This document shows positions 6,967-15,507 of a stretch of DNA of 64,000 nucleotides, in pieces (the first letter of the stretch is position 1; each line of letters starts with the position of its first letter). The DNA is taken from contig NZ_VZQZ01000001.1 in NCBI RefSeq assembly GCF_008802365.1, positions 124,001-188,000 on the forward strand, read 5' to 3'. The stretch is from Oryzomonas japonica. GTDB lineage: Bacteria > Desulfobacterota > Desulfuromonadia > Geobacterales > Pseudopelobacteraceae. Below the pieces are notes generated by a model, which saw only the letters and a program-made list of their open reading frames with translations, was not told where the DNA came from and made no database searches. Made by a program: the position numbers and the translations under genes.

Positions 6967-9900
6967 TTACCACGTCTGAACGCCCGGTCCGCTGTGGCAT
7001 CCGCTGACGGCCAGGCTGCCGTGGGTGCAGGTGGCGCCGGTGCCGCGCGGCGTCTTCGGCACGATGCCGGCGGCGGTATTGACCACATTCGTCTGGCTGG
7101 TGCCGCTGGTCATGGTCTTGTTGGGGCCGTGGTTCACCCCGGCGCCGGAACCGGCGGCAACGGTGCCCGCGGCGATGGTGCCGGTGAACCTGCCGGTGGT
7201 GTCCACATTGGGGTGGCAGTAGCCGCAGCTCGACCCCTGATGGCTCGGATGGCGGGCATTCGTGTTGGTGCCGCGGATGTTGGGCCAGGTGGTGCCGGTC
7301 GGGGCGGCCAGCGTGCCGGTGCCGCCGGTACCGTGGCACGATTTGCAGTTGCCCAGGCCGTTGCCGGTGCCCAGTGGATCGGCCAGGGTGTGGCACGACA
7401 TGCAGTCCGGCGGTACGCCTGTGGCGGCCGGATAGGGGGAGGCGGCCGTGCCGGTGCTGTGGCAGCCGCCGTTGGTCGCCAGACAGGAGGCCGCCGCAAC
7501 GGCGTTATGGGTCAGGTAGGGGACGGTGTGGGCTCCAGTGGCATCGATGACGCCGTTGATGTGCTTGGTGGCGTCGGTGAAACCGGTGCCGCTGCTGTTG
7601 ACGTGGGGATGACAGTTGATGCACTGGGCCGGCGTAATACCGGCAGCATGGGAACTAGGCGGATAGCCGTGGCATTTGATGCAATCGCTGGCTGCGCTTC
7701 CGGTCAGGAAGGGTGTGGTCCACGACGGCGAGAGGATGGCGGACGCCGGTTTGTCCAGGGTATTGCCGTGACAGTAGGTGGCGGCGCAGGTCTGGGTCGC
7801 GGCCGTGTAGGTCGGCGCCAGGCCGCCGGTGAAGGCCAGGCTGCCGAAGACGACCGGGTTGGCCTGGACCGAACTGGTGCGCGCCCGGGCCCGGTTGAGA
7901 TGGTCGAGGGTCCCCAGCCCCAGGCCGTTATGACACTGGTCGCAGACGGCGGTCTGGGTAGTGTTTTCGGTGACGTTCAGAACGGCATGGGAGGCATGCA
8001 CCCCGGCGATGTTGGGATAGCTCGTCCCGGCCGGCGGTTTGGCATGGCAGGAGGTGCAGCCGGTGGATGTGACCGTCGGGCTGGTCAGGTGGCAGTTCTG
8101 GCATCCCGGCGGTTTCGAACCGGCGGCATTCGCGGCCACTTGGTGGCAGCCCAGGCAATAGGTAAAGTTGCTGCGGGCCGTGGCGTTGTGGTTGGGATAG
8201 GGTACGCTGTGGGGCGCTACGCCGGGTCCGTTGGCGTGACAGGTTCCGGTTTGGGTGAGACTGTTGGTGAAGGTCGTGCTGAAACAACTAGGCGCTGCGG
8301 CGAGCGGTGCGGTGCGTCCCTGGGTGACGTCATGGCACAACGAACAGGCATTAGCGATGTTGCCGGCCGTGCGGTGGGAGTAGATAACCGTTTCTCCCGG
8401 ATTGGTGGTGCTCCCCTGCCAGGCCGTCGGGTGGGCCTTGGCAAAGGTATGGCAACTGGAGCAGGCAATGGTCGTGACGCCGCCGGCCAGGGCCAGGCCA
8501 TCGAACGAGGTCGTCCCTTTGGCGCCATGACAGGTTTGGCAGACGGTCAGGTTCTGCTTGGCCAGGCTCCCGTGGACCGACGGGTCCACCGCAGGCGGGG
8601 CAAAGGGTATCTGGTGAAAGTGGCAGAGGGTGTTGTTGTAGCAGCTGGCGGTCCCGCTGGCCGGGTTGGGGGGAACGACGGTGGAATTGGCGCCGGCCGT
8701 GTGGCAGGCCGCGCAGATGGCCGCATTCCCCGGATCGGTGGTGGTGTGGGTCGATGCCCCGGCCACCGTGGACGACCAGGGCTTGGCCGGGTGGGGCGAC
8801 GATACGAACAGGCCGTGGCAGCCGAGGGTATTGGTGCAGGACGGTTCCGCACCGTTGTTGAAGGTGGTGCCGTGGCAGGGCTGGCACGAGGAAAATCCGG
8901 TGGTCGCGCCGGGGGCCGCCTTGGCCGCGGCGCCATGCTGGGCAGCGGCGCTCCAGCCCGCCGGGTGCCCTTCCGTGCCGTGGCAGAGGGTATTGTTGAA
9001 GCAGCCGGTGATGCCGACGGCGTCGCCGGCCCGCGGCACACGGGTGGAATTGGCGCCGTTCGTGTGGCATACGGCGCATTGTCCGGCATTGCTGGTGTCG
9101 GTGGTGGTGTGGGTCACCCCGCCGGTGGTGGACCGCCACGGTCTGGCCGGGTGGGGGGCAGCTACGTTGGCCCCGTGGCAGCCTGTGGTCTTCAGGCAGG
9201 TCTGCTGGGCGGTGCCGCCGTTATAGTCCGTTCCGTGGCACGCCACGCAACTGGCGAAGGAACTGACCGGACTGTACTGGCCGTTGACGGTGATGCCGCC
9301 TGCCGCGGCCTTGGCCGCCGCACCGTGGAAGCCGGCAGAGGTCCAACTGGCAAAGGCATGCCCCTCGACGCCGTGGCAGAGGGTGTTGTTGAAACAGTTG
9401 GGCGCGGTCCCCGCCGGTGGGGTGGCGGAGGGCTTACGGGATGAATTGGCGCCGGCCGTGTGGCAGACTGCGCAGGCCGCAGCGTTGGACGGGTCGGCAG
9501 AGGTGTGGGTGCGGCCGCCGATGCGCGACAGCCAGGGTTTGGGCGAATGGGCCGCCATGATCCCGGTACCGTGGCAACCGGCGGTATTCAGACAGGATTT
9601 CTTGGCGATGCCGCCGGAGAAGTCGGCACCATGGCACACCTGGCAGCGGGCCAGGCCGTTCATGCCGCTCAAGGCCGCCTTGGCTGCGGCCCCGTGGACG
9701 TCGGGCGCGGCCCATCCGGCCGGATGCCCCGACGGTCCGTTGGCATGGCAGCTCATGCCGCTGCGCGAGGCGGTGAAGCAACTCACGCCGCTGATGCCCC
9801 CCTTCAGGTCCTTGCCGTGACATTCATAGCAGGAGCTGGGCACGCTGAGAAAGGCCGTCGGATGGCTTCCGCCGGTGTTGGCGACCGCCCACCCGGCGGG

Positions 9901-10011
9901 ATGCTTGCCGGTGCGCGGATCGATGTTGGATGCCTTGTCGTTGCCCTTGGAACAGGCGAAGAGCGTCACGGCAACGAGTGCAAACAGGGCCGGCTTAAAC
10001 AGGCATTTCAT
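6967..10011 (-). CDS. Large multiheme c-type cytochrome lipoprotein (19 CxxCH)
   Basis: 1014 residues. The start at 10011 has GGAGG upstream; an in-frame extension to 10209 lies inside the preceding gene and is not real. Signal peptide with lipobox LFAC at about 17-20, so it is a lipoprotein. I count 19 canonical CxxCH heme sites plus 11 CH pairs whose partner cysteine sits 4 to 15 residues upstream, mainly C-x5-CH (CFNNTLCH, CLKTTGCH type). Repeats of about 110 residues alternate the two kinds, with THTxxD...CAVCHT blocks in between. Last gene of the porin-cytochrome operon; probably the outer-surface cytochrome of an electron conduit. No specific orthologue is claimed. Confidence 0.85.
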   Translation of the reverse strand: MKCLFKPALFALVAVTLFACSKGNDKASNIDPRTGKHPAGWAVANTGGSHPTAFLSVPSSCYECHGKDLKGGISGVSCFTASRSGMSCHANGPSGHPAGWAAPDVHGAAAKAALSGMNGLARCQVCHGADFSGGIAKKSCLNTAGCHGTGIMAAHSPKPWLSRIGGRTHTSADPSNAAACAVCHTAGANSSRKPSATPPAGTAPNCFNNTLCHGVEGHAFASWTSAGFHGAAAKAAAGGITVNGQYSPVSSFASCVACHGTDYNGGTAQQTCLKTTGCHGANVAAPHPARPWRSTTGGVTHTTTDTSNAGQCAVCHTNGANSTRVPRAGDAVGITGCFNNTLCHGTEGHPAGWSAAAQHGAAAKAAPGATTGFSSCQPCHGTTFNNGAEPSCTNTLGCHGLFVSSPHPAKPWSSTVAGASTHTTTDPGNAAICAACHTAGANSTVVPPNPASGTASCYNNTLCHFHQIPFAPPAVDPSVHGSLAKQNLTVCQTCHGAKGTTSFDGLALAGGVTTIACSSCHTFAKAHPTAWQGSTTNPGETVIYSHRTAGNIANACSLCHDVTQGRTAPLAAAPSCFSTTFTNSLTQTGTCHANGPGVAPHSVPYPNHNATARSNFTYCLGCHQVAANAAGSKPPGCQNCHLTSPTVTSTGCTSCHAKPPAGTSYPNIAGVHASHAVLNVTENTTQTAVCDQCHNGLGLGTLDHLNRARARTSSVQANPVVFGSLAFTGGLAPTYTAATQTCAATYCHGNTLDKPASAILSPSWTTPFLTGSAASDCIKCHGYPPSSHAAGITPAQCINCHPHVNSSGTGFTDATKHINGVIDATGAHTVPYLTHNAVAAASCLATNGGCHSTGTAASPYPAATGVPPDCMSCHTLADPLGTGNGLGNCKSCHGTGGTGTLAAPTGTTWPNIRGTNTNARHPSHQGSSCGYCHPNVDTTGRFTGTIAAGTVAAGSGAGVNHGPNKTMTSGTSQTNVVNTAAGIVPKTPRGTGATCTHGSLAVSGCHSGPGVQTW

Positions 10012-10025
10012 AGATTGAACCTCCG

Positions 10026-10502
10026 TCAGCGGTGGCAGGCCACGCAGCGTTCGTTGTTGGCCCGTCCGTGGCAGCGGTAGCAACTGGCCGGGTCGAGCTT
10101 GCCTTCGATCTTGTGGAGTGTCAGGAAATCGCCGCGGTGGGGCATCTCCCGGTCGGGCCGATAGCCGAATTTGTAGGAGGGCTTCATCTCCACCTTGTTG
10201 GTGTGGCAATCGTTGCAGAAGGAACTCTTATGGCAGACGGCGCAGAGGCGGTCGTCCGAAGCGGCGTAAAAACGGTGGTTCTTGACGAAGGCCGGGGTAT
10301 GGCTGAAGGCGGTGAGGGCCTTCAGGGTCCCCCTAGCCTGGTCGTCATGACACTCCGAACAGTCCGTCTGTTGCCCCACGGCCAACGCCTCGGGGTGCGA
10401 TGCGGGCAGGCTGGGGAGTTCCTGCATCTGGGCGCAGGCCGCCAGGAGCGTGATCAGTCCGGCCAGGAACGCCGCGGGAAGCATCCGGTGCGCGATTCTC
10501 AT
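10026..10502 (-). CDS. Pentaheme c-type cytochrome lipoprotein
   Basis: 158 residues with a lipobox (LAAC at about 20-23) and five CxxCH motifs: CSECH, CAVCH, CNDCH, CYRCH and CVACH. The ATG overlaps the porin stop in an ATGA junction, so the two are translationally coupled, and the large cytochrome follows 14 bp later. In porin-cytochrome conduits a small multiheme protein carries electrons from the periplasm into the barrel; this gene fits that position. The side of the outer membrane it faces cannot be read from the sequence. Confidence 0.85.
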   Translation of the reverse strand: MRIAHRMLPAAFLAGLITLLAACAQMQELPSLPASHPEALAVGQQTDCSECHDDQARGTLKALTAFSHTPAFVKNHRFYAASDDRLCAVCHKSSFCNDCHTNKVEMKPSYKFGYRPDREMPHRGDFLTLHKIEGKLDPASCYRCHGRANNERCVACHR

Positions 10503-11815
10503 TTTTTCCCCCTCTTGCTGTCAAAGGTCGTAGTGTAGGTCAGGCGGACGAGCCCCTTGATTTCTTCGGTAAACTGGGGATTGCGGCCGTAGCTCACATC
10601 ACCGGAAAGGGCCAGGGCCGGTGTGATGTGATACCCCAGGGAGGCGGTCCCCTCCCAGGCGCTCTTCTCGTTGTAGACCTTGTCCTTGAAGATGTAATCG
10701 ATGCCGTCCAGGGCGGCGAAGTACGTCGCGGAGTCATGCAGGGCAAAGGCGTGCAGTTCGTGATAGGAGGCGCTGGGGGTGGTGCCGATGGCAAAGCCGG
10801 AGCCGGCGCGGAGATAGTGGTAGCCGATCCCGGTTCGGACGGTGTTGTTCAGGAAGCCGAAGCGGCCGTTTATGCCGTAGCGGTCGGCATTGCCCAGTTC
10901 GCGGGTATAATGCTTGTAATCGGCGGCCAACTCCACATTTTTGGCAATGTCATAGGAGGCGCTCCCCCCCAGGGAGCGGGATTTGTCGGCGGGGTTGAGT
11001 GCGGCGCCGGAGAACATGGCCCATGAGTTGAGGTAGCCCCGGTCCCGGTACTCGTTGAATTCCCCGGTGACGACCAGATTGCGGAGAGGCTTCAGGTTGA
11101 GCAGATAGCTGTGCTCGGCCAGGGTCCTGGTCTCGGTGTTATAGCTGCTGTGCCCCATGATCTCCACCATGCGGTGGGGAGTCAGCCAGATGTCGCCCCC
11201 CAGCAGGCGGTGGGTGGCATTGGCGTAATTGATCAGCTTGGGGGCGTTGTCCTCGTAGACGGCTGAAGCCCCCAGCTCCAGGAACCCTTTGTAGCGATAG
11301 GTGGCCCGGCCGCCGATGATCGAATCCCCCTTGCCGTCGCTCTTCTCCCCGTACAGGTGCTTGGTATGTACGGTGGCCCCGCCGAAGGCCGACAGGCCGA
11401 AGCCCAGGGGTAGGTCGGTGCGGGCGCTGATGCCGTCCACCTGCTCATTGGCGATCCCCTCGTGCACGAAGAGGCGACCGAGGCGGACTGTGGCATTGGC
11501 CTCCTTGAAGCGGTACTGGAGATACCCGTAGGTGAAGCTCCCATCGACCTTGTCGTTGTTGTAGCTCTTGTCGGCCAGGTCGGCGCGCCCCCAGCCGGAA
11601 AAATGCAGGGAGAGGTTGCCGTCGGCCAGCTTTTCCACATCCAGGCCCAGGAACTGGGTGGCAGGCATGAAGTCCTGTTTGGACGCCCCCGAAATGTCGC
11701 GCTGTTCAAACCGGAAGATGGTGGTGGAATCGACGGCGGTTTCGGCCGCAGAAGCGGTAGCGGGGAGGGCCAGGAGGGAAACGGCAGATAGCAGGCGGCA
11801 AAGGGCTTTTTTCAT
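10499..11815 (-). CDS. Outer-membrane beta-barrel porin of a cytochrome conduit
   Basis: 438 residues, signal peptide cut after ATASA (about 23). The rest is made of alternating amphipathic strands with glycine and aromatic girdles (FSGWGRADL, YGYLQYRF, ELAADYKHY), ending in charged residues rather than the usual terminal Phe. GGAG precedes the ATG. First gene of an operon with two heme lipoproteins, which suggests a barrel that holds a cytochrome across the outer membrane for extracellular electron transfer. Analogous to Geobacter porin-cytochrome complexes such as the Ext conduits, but I do not assign it to one. Regulation may come from the sigma-70-like promoter at 11867-11894. Confidence 0.75.
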   Translation of the reverse strand: MKKALCRLLSAVSLLALPATASAAETAVDSTTIFRFEQRDISGASKQDFMPATQFLGLDVEKLADGNLSLHFSGWGRADLADKSYNNDKVDGSFTYGYLQYRFKEANATVRLGRLFVHEGIANEQVDGISARTDLPLGFGLSAFGGATVHTKHLYGEKSDGKGDSIIGGRATYRYKGFLELGASAVYEDNAPKLINYANATHRLLGGDIWLTPHRMVEIMGHSSYNTETRTLAEHSYLLNLKPLRNLVVTGEFNEYRDRGYLNSWAMFSGAALNPADKSRSLGGSASYDIAKNVELAADYKHYTRELGNADRYGINGRFGFLNNTVRTGIGYHYLRAGSGFAIGTTPSASYHELHAFALHDSATYFAALDGIDYIFKDKVYNEKSAWEGTASLGYHITPALALSGDVSYGRNPQFTEEIKGLVRLTYTTTFDSKRGKK

Positions 11816-11866
11816 GGAGATGCTCCCATGCTGGAGATAAGAACGCCGTTAAATTAATAGGTTAAA

Positions 11867-11894
11867 TCTATACCATACATTTTTGAAATAGCAA
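11867..11894 (-). promoter_or_regulatory. Promoter candidate of the porin-cytochrome operon
   Basis: On the minus strand TTGCTA (11889-11894) and TATAGA (11867-11872) with 16-bp spacing, in an AT-rich stretch about 50 bp upstream of the porin start. Confidence 0.4.
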
Positions 11895-11939
11895 ATAAAA
11901 AGGATATTTACAATCTTATTTGTCTGATATAGGGCGAGG

Positions 11940-11969
11940 AAAAAGCCGGACTTTATGGTCCGGCTTTTT
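11940..11969 (-). terminator. Intrinsic terminator of leuA
   Basis: Stem GCCGGAC/GTCCGGC (11945-11951 with 11958-11964), flanked by A and T runs. It sits 27 bp past the leuA stop and could act in both directions. Confidence 0.8.
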
Positions 11970-11995
11970 GTGGAAGGAAGGGAGGGGAGGCTGGA

Positions 11996-13561
11996 TCAGA
12001 CGGTTTCCTTGAGGCGCTTCTGTTTCATATTCAGCCTGTTGAGCGCATGAACGTAGGCCTTGGCCGAGGCCTCGATGATATCGGTGGAGGAACCCTTACC
12101 CACCACGATATTGTTCCCCTCGGCCACGCGGACGGTGACCTCGCCCTGGGCGTCGGTGCCGCTGGTGATGGCGCCCACGTTGTATTGCACCAGCTTGGCC
12201 TTGGTCTTGGTCAGTTTCTTGATGGCCTTGAGGGTGGCATCGACCGGGCCGTCGCCCAGTTCGGCGGTGCGCACCGGCTCGCCGTCGATCTCCAGCTGCA
12301 CCGTGGCGGTGGCCACGGCAAAGGAACCGCAGGTGACGGTGATGTGCCCCAGCCGGTACTTCACGACCTCGCGGGACTCTTCCATCACGATGGCGTCCAG
12401 GTCTTCGTCGAAGACCTCCTTCTTCAGGTCCGCCAAGGCCTTGAAGCGTTCAAAGGCCCGGTTGAGCTTGTCGTCGTCCAGCTCGTGGCCCAACTGCTCC
12501 AGGCGTTGCTTGAAGGCGTGGCGGCCGGAGTGTTTGCCCAGCACCAGGGCGCTGGCGGAAAGCCCAACCGATTCCGGCGTCATGATCTCGTAGGTGGACT
12601 TGTCCATCATCATGCCGTGCTGGTGGATGCCCGCCTCGTGGGCAAAGGCGTTGGCCCCCACGATCGCCTTGTTGGGCTGGACCCCGATGCCGGTGATGTT
12701 GGTGAGGAGCCGGCTGGCCGGGGTGAGCTGTTCGGTCGCCACGTTGGTGGTAAAGGGGAGGATGTCGTGACGCGTGCGCAGCGCCATGATGAATTCCTCC
12801 AGGGAACAGTTGCCGGCCCGTTCGCCGATGCCGTTGATGGTGCATTCCACCTGGCGGGCGCCCGCCTGCACGGCGGCGATGGAGTTGGCCACGGACAGCC
12901 CCAGGTCGTTGTGGCAGTGGACCGAGATGATGGCGCGGTCGATGTTCCGCACATGCTCCTTCAGGTAGGTGATGATGTTGAAGTACTCGAAGGGAATGGT
13001 GTAGCCGACCGTATCCGGGATGTTGACCGTGGTGGCGCCGGCGTCGATGACCGCCTCCACCACCTCGGCCAGAAACGGCAGCCGCGTCCGGGTGGCGTCC
13101 TCGCAGGAAAACTCCACGTTGGGGGTATAGGAAGCGGCCCGCTTGACCGCCTTGATGGCCGCCGCCAGCACCTTGGCCGGCTCCATCTTCAGCTTGTACT
13201 GCATGTGGATGTCGGAGGTGGCGATAAAGGTGTGGATGCGCCCCTTGTCCCCGGCAAACTTCAGCGCCTCCCAGGCGCGGTCGATATCCTTGTCGCCGGC
13301 GCGGCACAGACCGGCGATCTGGGGTCCCTTGATCTGCTGGGCCACCAGCTTGACCGCCTCGAAATCGCCTTCGGAAGCAATGGGGAAGCCGGCCTCGATC
13401 ACGTCCACGTTCATCTTCTGGAGCTGTTTTGCCACCCGCAGTTTTTCTTCGATATTCATGCTGTTGCCGGGGGCCTGTTCGCCGTCCCGCAGCGTGGTGT
13501 CAAAAACCCTGATGAGTTGCCGGTCGTCCTGCTTCTGTTTTTTCGTCGGTGCCTTTGCCAT
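11996..13561 (-). CDS. leuA: 2-isopropylmalate synthase
   Basis: 521 residues. Condenses acetyl-CoA with 2-ketoisovalerate, the first committed step of leucine synthesis. N-terminal DRE-TIM barrel with [16 protein letters not shown], the metal-binding HCHNDLG and the family GIGERAGN; the HEAGIHQHG segment lies in the linker, and the C-terminal allosteric domain (about 390-510, leucine feedback) includes [13 protein letters not shown]. Length fits the bacterial short LeuA type; it is longer than a homocitrate synthase and carries LeuA rather than citramalate synthase motifs. AGGAG precedes the ATG. Expression is controlled by the leucine T-box leader upstream. Confidence 0.93.
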   Translation of the reverse strand: MAKAPTKKQKQDDRQLIRVFDTTLRDGEQAPGNSMNIEEKLRVAKQLQKMNVDVIEAGFPIASEGDFEAVKLVAQQIKGPQIAGLCRAGDKDIDRAWEALKFAGDKGRIHTFIATSDIHMQYKLKMEPAKVLAAAIKAVKRAASYTPNVEFSCEDATRTRLPFLAEVVEAVIDAGATTVNIPDTVGYTIPFEYFNIITYLKEHVRNIDRAIISVHCHNDLGLSVANSIAAVQAGARQVECTINGIGERAGNCSLEEFIMALRTRHDILPFTTNVATEQLTPASRLLTNITGIGVQPNKAIVGANAFAHEAGIHQHGMMMDKSTYEIMTPESVGLSASALVLGKHSGRHAFKQRLEQLGHELDDDKLNRAFERFKALADLKKEVFDEDLDAIVMEESREVVKYRLGHITVTCGSFAVATATVQLEIDGEPVRTAELGDGPVDATLKAIKKLTKTKAKLVQYNVGAITSGTDAQGEVTVRVAEGNNIVVGKGSSTDIIEASAKAYVHALNRLNMKQKRLKETV

Positions 13562-13701
13562 GTCTCGCTACGCTCCTTTCCTGGTTGTACACGAACGCCG
13601 TTCGTTCGTCGAAAGCCCTGGGGCAAGTATATCCCGTTTTCGGCCTTTCGCTCTGCCGGGGGTAGAATTCCGGCGTCGTGGTATGGTGATCAAAAATAAA
13701 A

Positions 13702-13951
13702 AAAGCCTCCGCCCCAAACAGGGGCGAAGGCTTTATAAGCACATTCGCGGTACCACCCTTTTCACCCGACACGATGATCTGTATCAGGCCTCGATTCACC
13801 CTTCACGCGGGAGGACGGCTTCGGCTAGCCAGAGGTTCACCGAAACGGCTCTGAGGCGAGTTCATCGATCACGCTTACCGGTTCGCACCAACCACCGGCT
13901 CTCTGGGAAGCCTGAAACGACTACTACTCCTCTTCGTTGCCTTTTGAATAT
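13702..13951 (-). promoter_or_regulatory. T-box leader (leucine specifier) of leuA
   Basis: Transcribed leftwards. The T-box core AAGGGTGGTACCGCG lies at 13746-13760. Upstream are Stem I landmarks: AGAGAG followed by the GGTTGGTGCGAACCGG terminal loop region, then GAA-CTC-GCC, giving a CUC (leucine) specifier at 13858-13860. The terminator stem follows at 13703-13733 with a U run at 13691-13702. Uncharged tRNA-Leu should stabilise the antiterminator and switch leuA on. About 140 nt of leader separate the terminator from the ATG. Confidence 0.92.
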
Positions 13952-13956
13952 GGGCC

Positions 13957-13986
13957 ATCATAAGAGCAACAAAATGGCAAAGTCAA
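13957..13986 (-). promoter_or_regulatory. Promoter of the T-box-leuA transcript
   Basis: TTGACT (13981-13986) and TATGAT (13957-13962) on the minus strand with 18-bp spacing, placing transcription start near 13950, just ahead of Stem I. Confidence 0.7.
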
Positions 13987-14195
13987 GATGTTTTATTTTT
14001 GGCGGGGTGGATTTGATAATGCCAAACAAAATGTTTAAGACTGGTGGGTTGGCACTACCTCAATCTGCCGCAGCGGGGTGACAACCCCGAAGACGGCACA
14101 TGCATGTCCCGATTTCAGCCCATGAAAAGGTGCAAGCGTTGAGCGCTTGATGGTGAAAAAGCAATTTGCTATCATAAAGCATGGAGGTTACTGCC

Positions 14196-14771
14196 ATGCG
14201 TAAATTAATCTCTGGAATGAAAATTACAGTTGATGGGAAGTTCGAGGGGCCTCAGGGCTATGCGGAGTGGGTAGAGGCGTGGTCGGATGACTACGGCGTG
14301 ATGCCTGAGGTAGATGCGTGCTTGCTGGGGGGAGGTATGTACCCCGGCTACGAGCAGTATTGGACCGGGATACAGAATGAGCCGGACAAGCCCGCATGGA
14401 TCACCGGCAACCCGCCGACACCTGCTGAGCTTGAATGGGCACGCTTCATTGCACAGACCCCGCATTATGTACTATCGCGCACCCTGACTTCGGCGCTCTG
14501 GCCAAACACGAGCTTCATCCGGGGACTGGAGGAAATCGCTGCCCTCAAGCAACAGTCCGGCAAGGCAATTTATCTCATTGGGGGTGCTCGAACAACGGCG
14601 AGCCTTATCGATGCCGGACTCGTGGATGAACTCCGGCTTATTATGTATCCGCTGATCGCCGGTGAGGGGAAGGGGCTCTTTGCGACAACGGAACGTTGTC
14701 GTGGGCTTGAACTTCGGAAGGTTCAGCAACTTCAAGGTGGGCGCGTGAGCCTGATCTACGGAATCGACTAA
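14196..14771 (+). CDS. Dihydrofolate reductase / RibD C-terminal-like protein
   Basis: 191 residues. The ATG at 14196 has GGAGG at 14183-14187, so the upstream in-frame ATG at 14181 overlaps the Shine-Dalgarno and is unlikely. It belongs to the DHFR-like reductase family: N-terminal strand with ISGMKITVDGKFEGP, the GGGMYPGY segment, NADPH-binding-type IYLIGGARTTASLI and C-terminal DELRLIMYPLIAGEGKGLF. Such stand-alone proteins are NADPH reductases of unknown substrate rather than the true folA or ribD product. Single gene followed by a terminator; moderately lower GC than its neighbours. Confidence 0.75.
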   Translation: MRKLISGMKITVDGKFEGPQGYAEWVEAWSDDYGVMPEVDACLLGGGMYPGYEQYWTGIQNEPDKPAWITGNPPTPAELEWARFIAQTPHYVLSRTLTSALWPNTSFIRGLEEIAALKQQSGKAIYLIGGARTTASLIDAGLVDELRLIMYPLIAGEGKGLFATTERCRGLELRKVQQLQGGRVSLIYGID

Positions 14772-14833
14772 CCGAAGAGGCCAGATTCAGCCGCTGCGTC
14801 GGGAATTCCCCGGAATTGCTTCGGCTTGCACAG

Positions 14834-14862
14834 CAAAGCCCCTCTGAATCGGAGGGGCTTTG
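14834..14862 (+). terminator. Terminator of the DHFR-like gene
   Basis: Perfect 11-bp stem caaagcccctc/gaggggctttg (14834-14844 with 14852-14862), 7-nt loop, then TTTGTTTG. The rest of the 14772-15147 gap holds the short repeat at 14985-15004 and nothing else I recognise. Confidence 0.8.
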
Positions 14863-14984
14863 TTTGTTTGGAGAATCCGGTTGTGTGGTGAAGGGGTTGG
14901 GGAAGCCAGAGGAAAGGCGGGTCAGGTGGTGCCGGTAGCCTGGCTGGTTTTCGGGAGAGGAGATGGTCGGGAATGTTTTTAAAT

Positions 14985-15004
14985 GTCGAACCCGACCCCA
15001 GGCG
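14985..15004. repeat. Short dispersed repeat, copy 1
   Basis: gtcgaacccgaccccaggcg. It matches 17006-17024 (gtcgaacctgaccccgagcg) in all but three positions, same orientation. The two copies frame a 2-kb block with the Tyr-rich lipoprotein and phospholipase D-like genes. Confidence 0.4.
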
Positions 15005-15147
15005 GTCCCCCTGGACCGTGACGCCTGGAAACACTCCCCGCAAAGCGTTCACTCCTCCCCACCTCCGCTTCCGGTACACTTCGTTTGACAACAACCCTCC
15101 CAATGATATCTAATATAAATAAACCCGAATAACAACGGAGAAAGCCA

Positions 15148-15432
15148 ATGAAAAGTTTATCCAGCAGGGCGATTATTACTTTTTTTGCGGCGTTCCTTCT
15201 CACGGCATGCGTAGTAGCCCCCGGACCGCCGCGCACCGGCGTGGAAGTAGAAATTGCGCCCCCGTTGCCGGCGATTATTGAATTGGGTGTAGACCCGTAT
15301 TACTACAGTAACGGCTATTACTATTACTATAACCGTGATCGCTGGCAGTACTCGAGGTCAAGAGGCGGGGGGTGGAGGGATCTGCCGAGGACGCACTGGC
15401 CGAGAGAGATCAGACACCGGGAGAGGGAGTAA
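15148..15432 (+). CDS. Small Tyr-rich lipoprotein
   Basis: 94 residues. Signal peptide with lipobox LTAC (about 18-21), then a short Pro-rich linker, then a tyrosine-dense segment (YYYSNGYYYYYNRDRW, about 52-67) and a basic C-terminus. CGGAG lies about 10 bases before the ATG. It resembles the many short surface lipoproteins with aromatic-glycine tails found in proteobacteria; no function is assigned. It sits 75 bp upstream of the exported phospholipase D-like gene and could share its transcript. Confidence 0.65.
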   Translation: MKSLSSRAIITFFAAFLLTACVVAPGPPRTGVEVEIAPPLPAIIELGVDPYYYSNGYYYYYNRDRWQYSRSRGGGWRDLPRTHWPREIRHRERE

Positions 15433-15507
15433 CAGAGCGCCTGCTCCATCCGCCTCCTGACCTACTGTTGACTTCTGGCCAAAGACGCCATTTTTGTGGT
15501 GCCCACT

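Noticed and set aside
6994-9444. 816-codon plus-strand frame opposite the multiheme cytochrome
   Set aside because: Gly/Arg/Ala-rich artefact of the repeated cytochrome on the other strand.
12047-13699. 550-codon plus-strand frame opposite leuA and its leader
   Set aside because: Covers a certain gene and the T-box in antisense; composition typical of a shadow frame.
14049-14068. TTGGCAC...TGC resembling a sigma-54 promoter
   Set aside because: The GG-to-GC spacing is wrong (14 instead of 10).
14763-14870. Possible attC after the DHFR-like gene (GACTAAC, GCCGCTGCG), since DHFR genes occur in integron cassettes
   Set aside because: The left core breaks the RYYYAAC rule and no GTTRRRY partner occurs within 100 bp; the palindrome there is an ordinary terminator.
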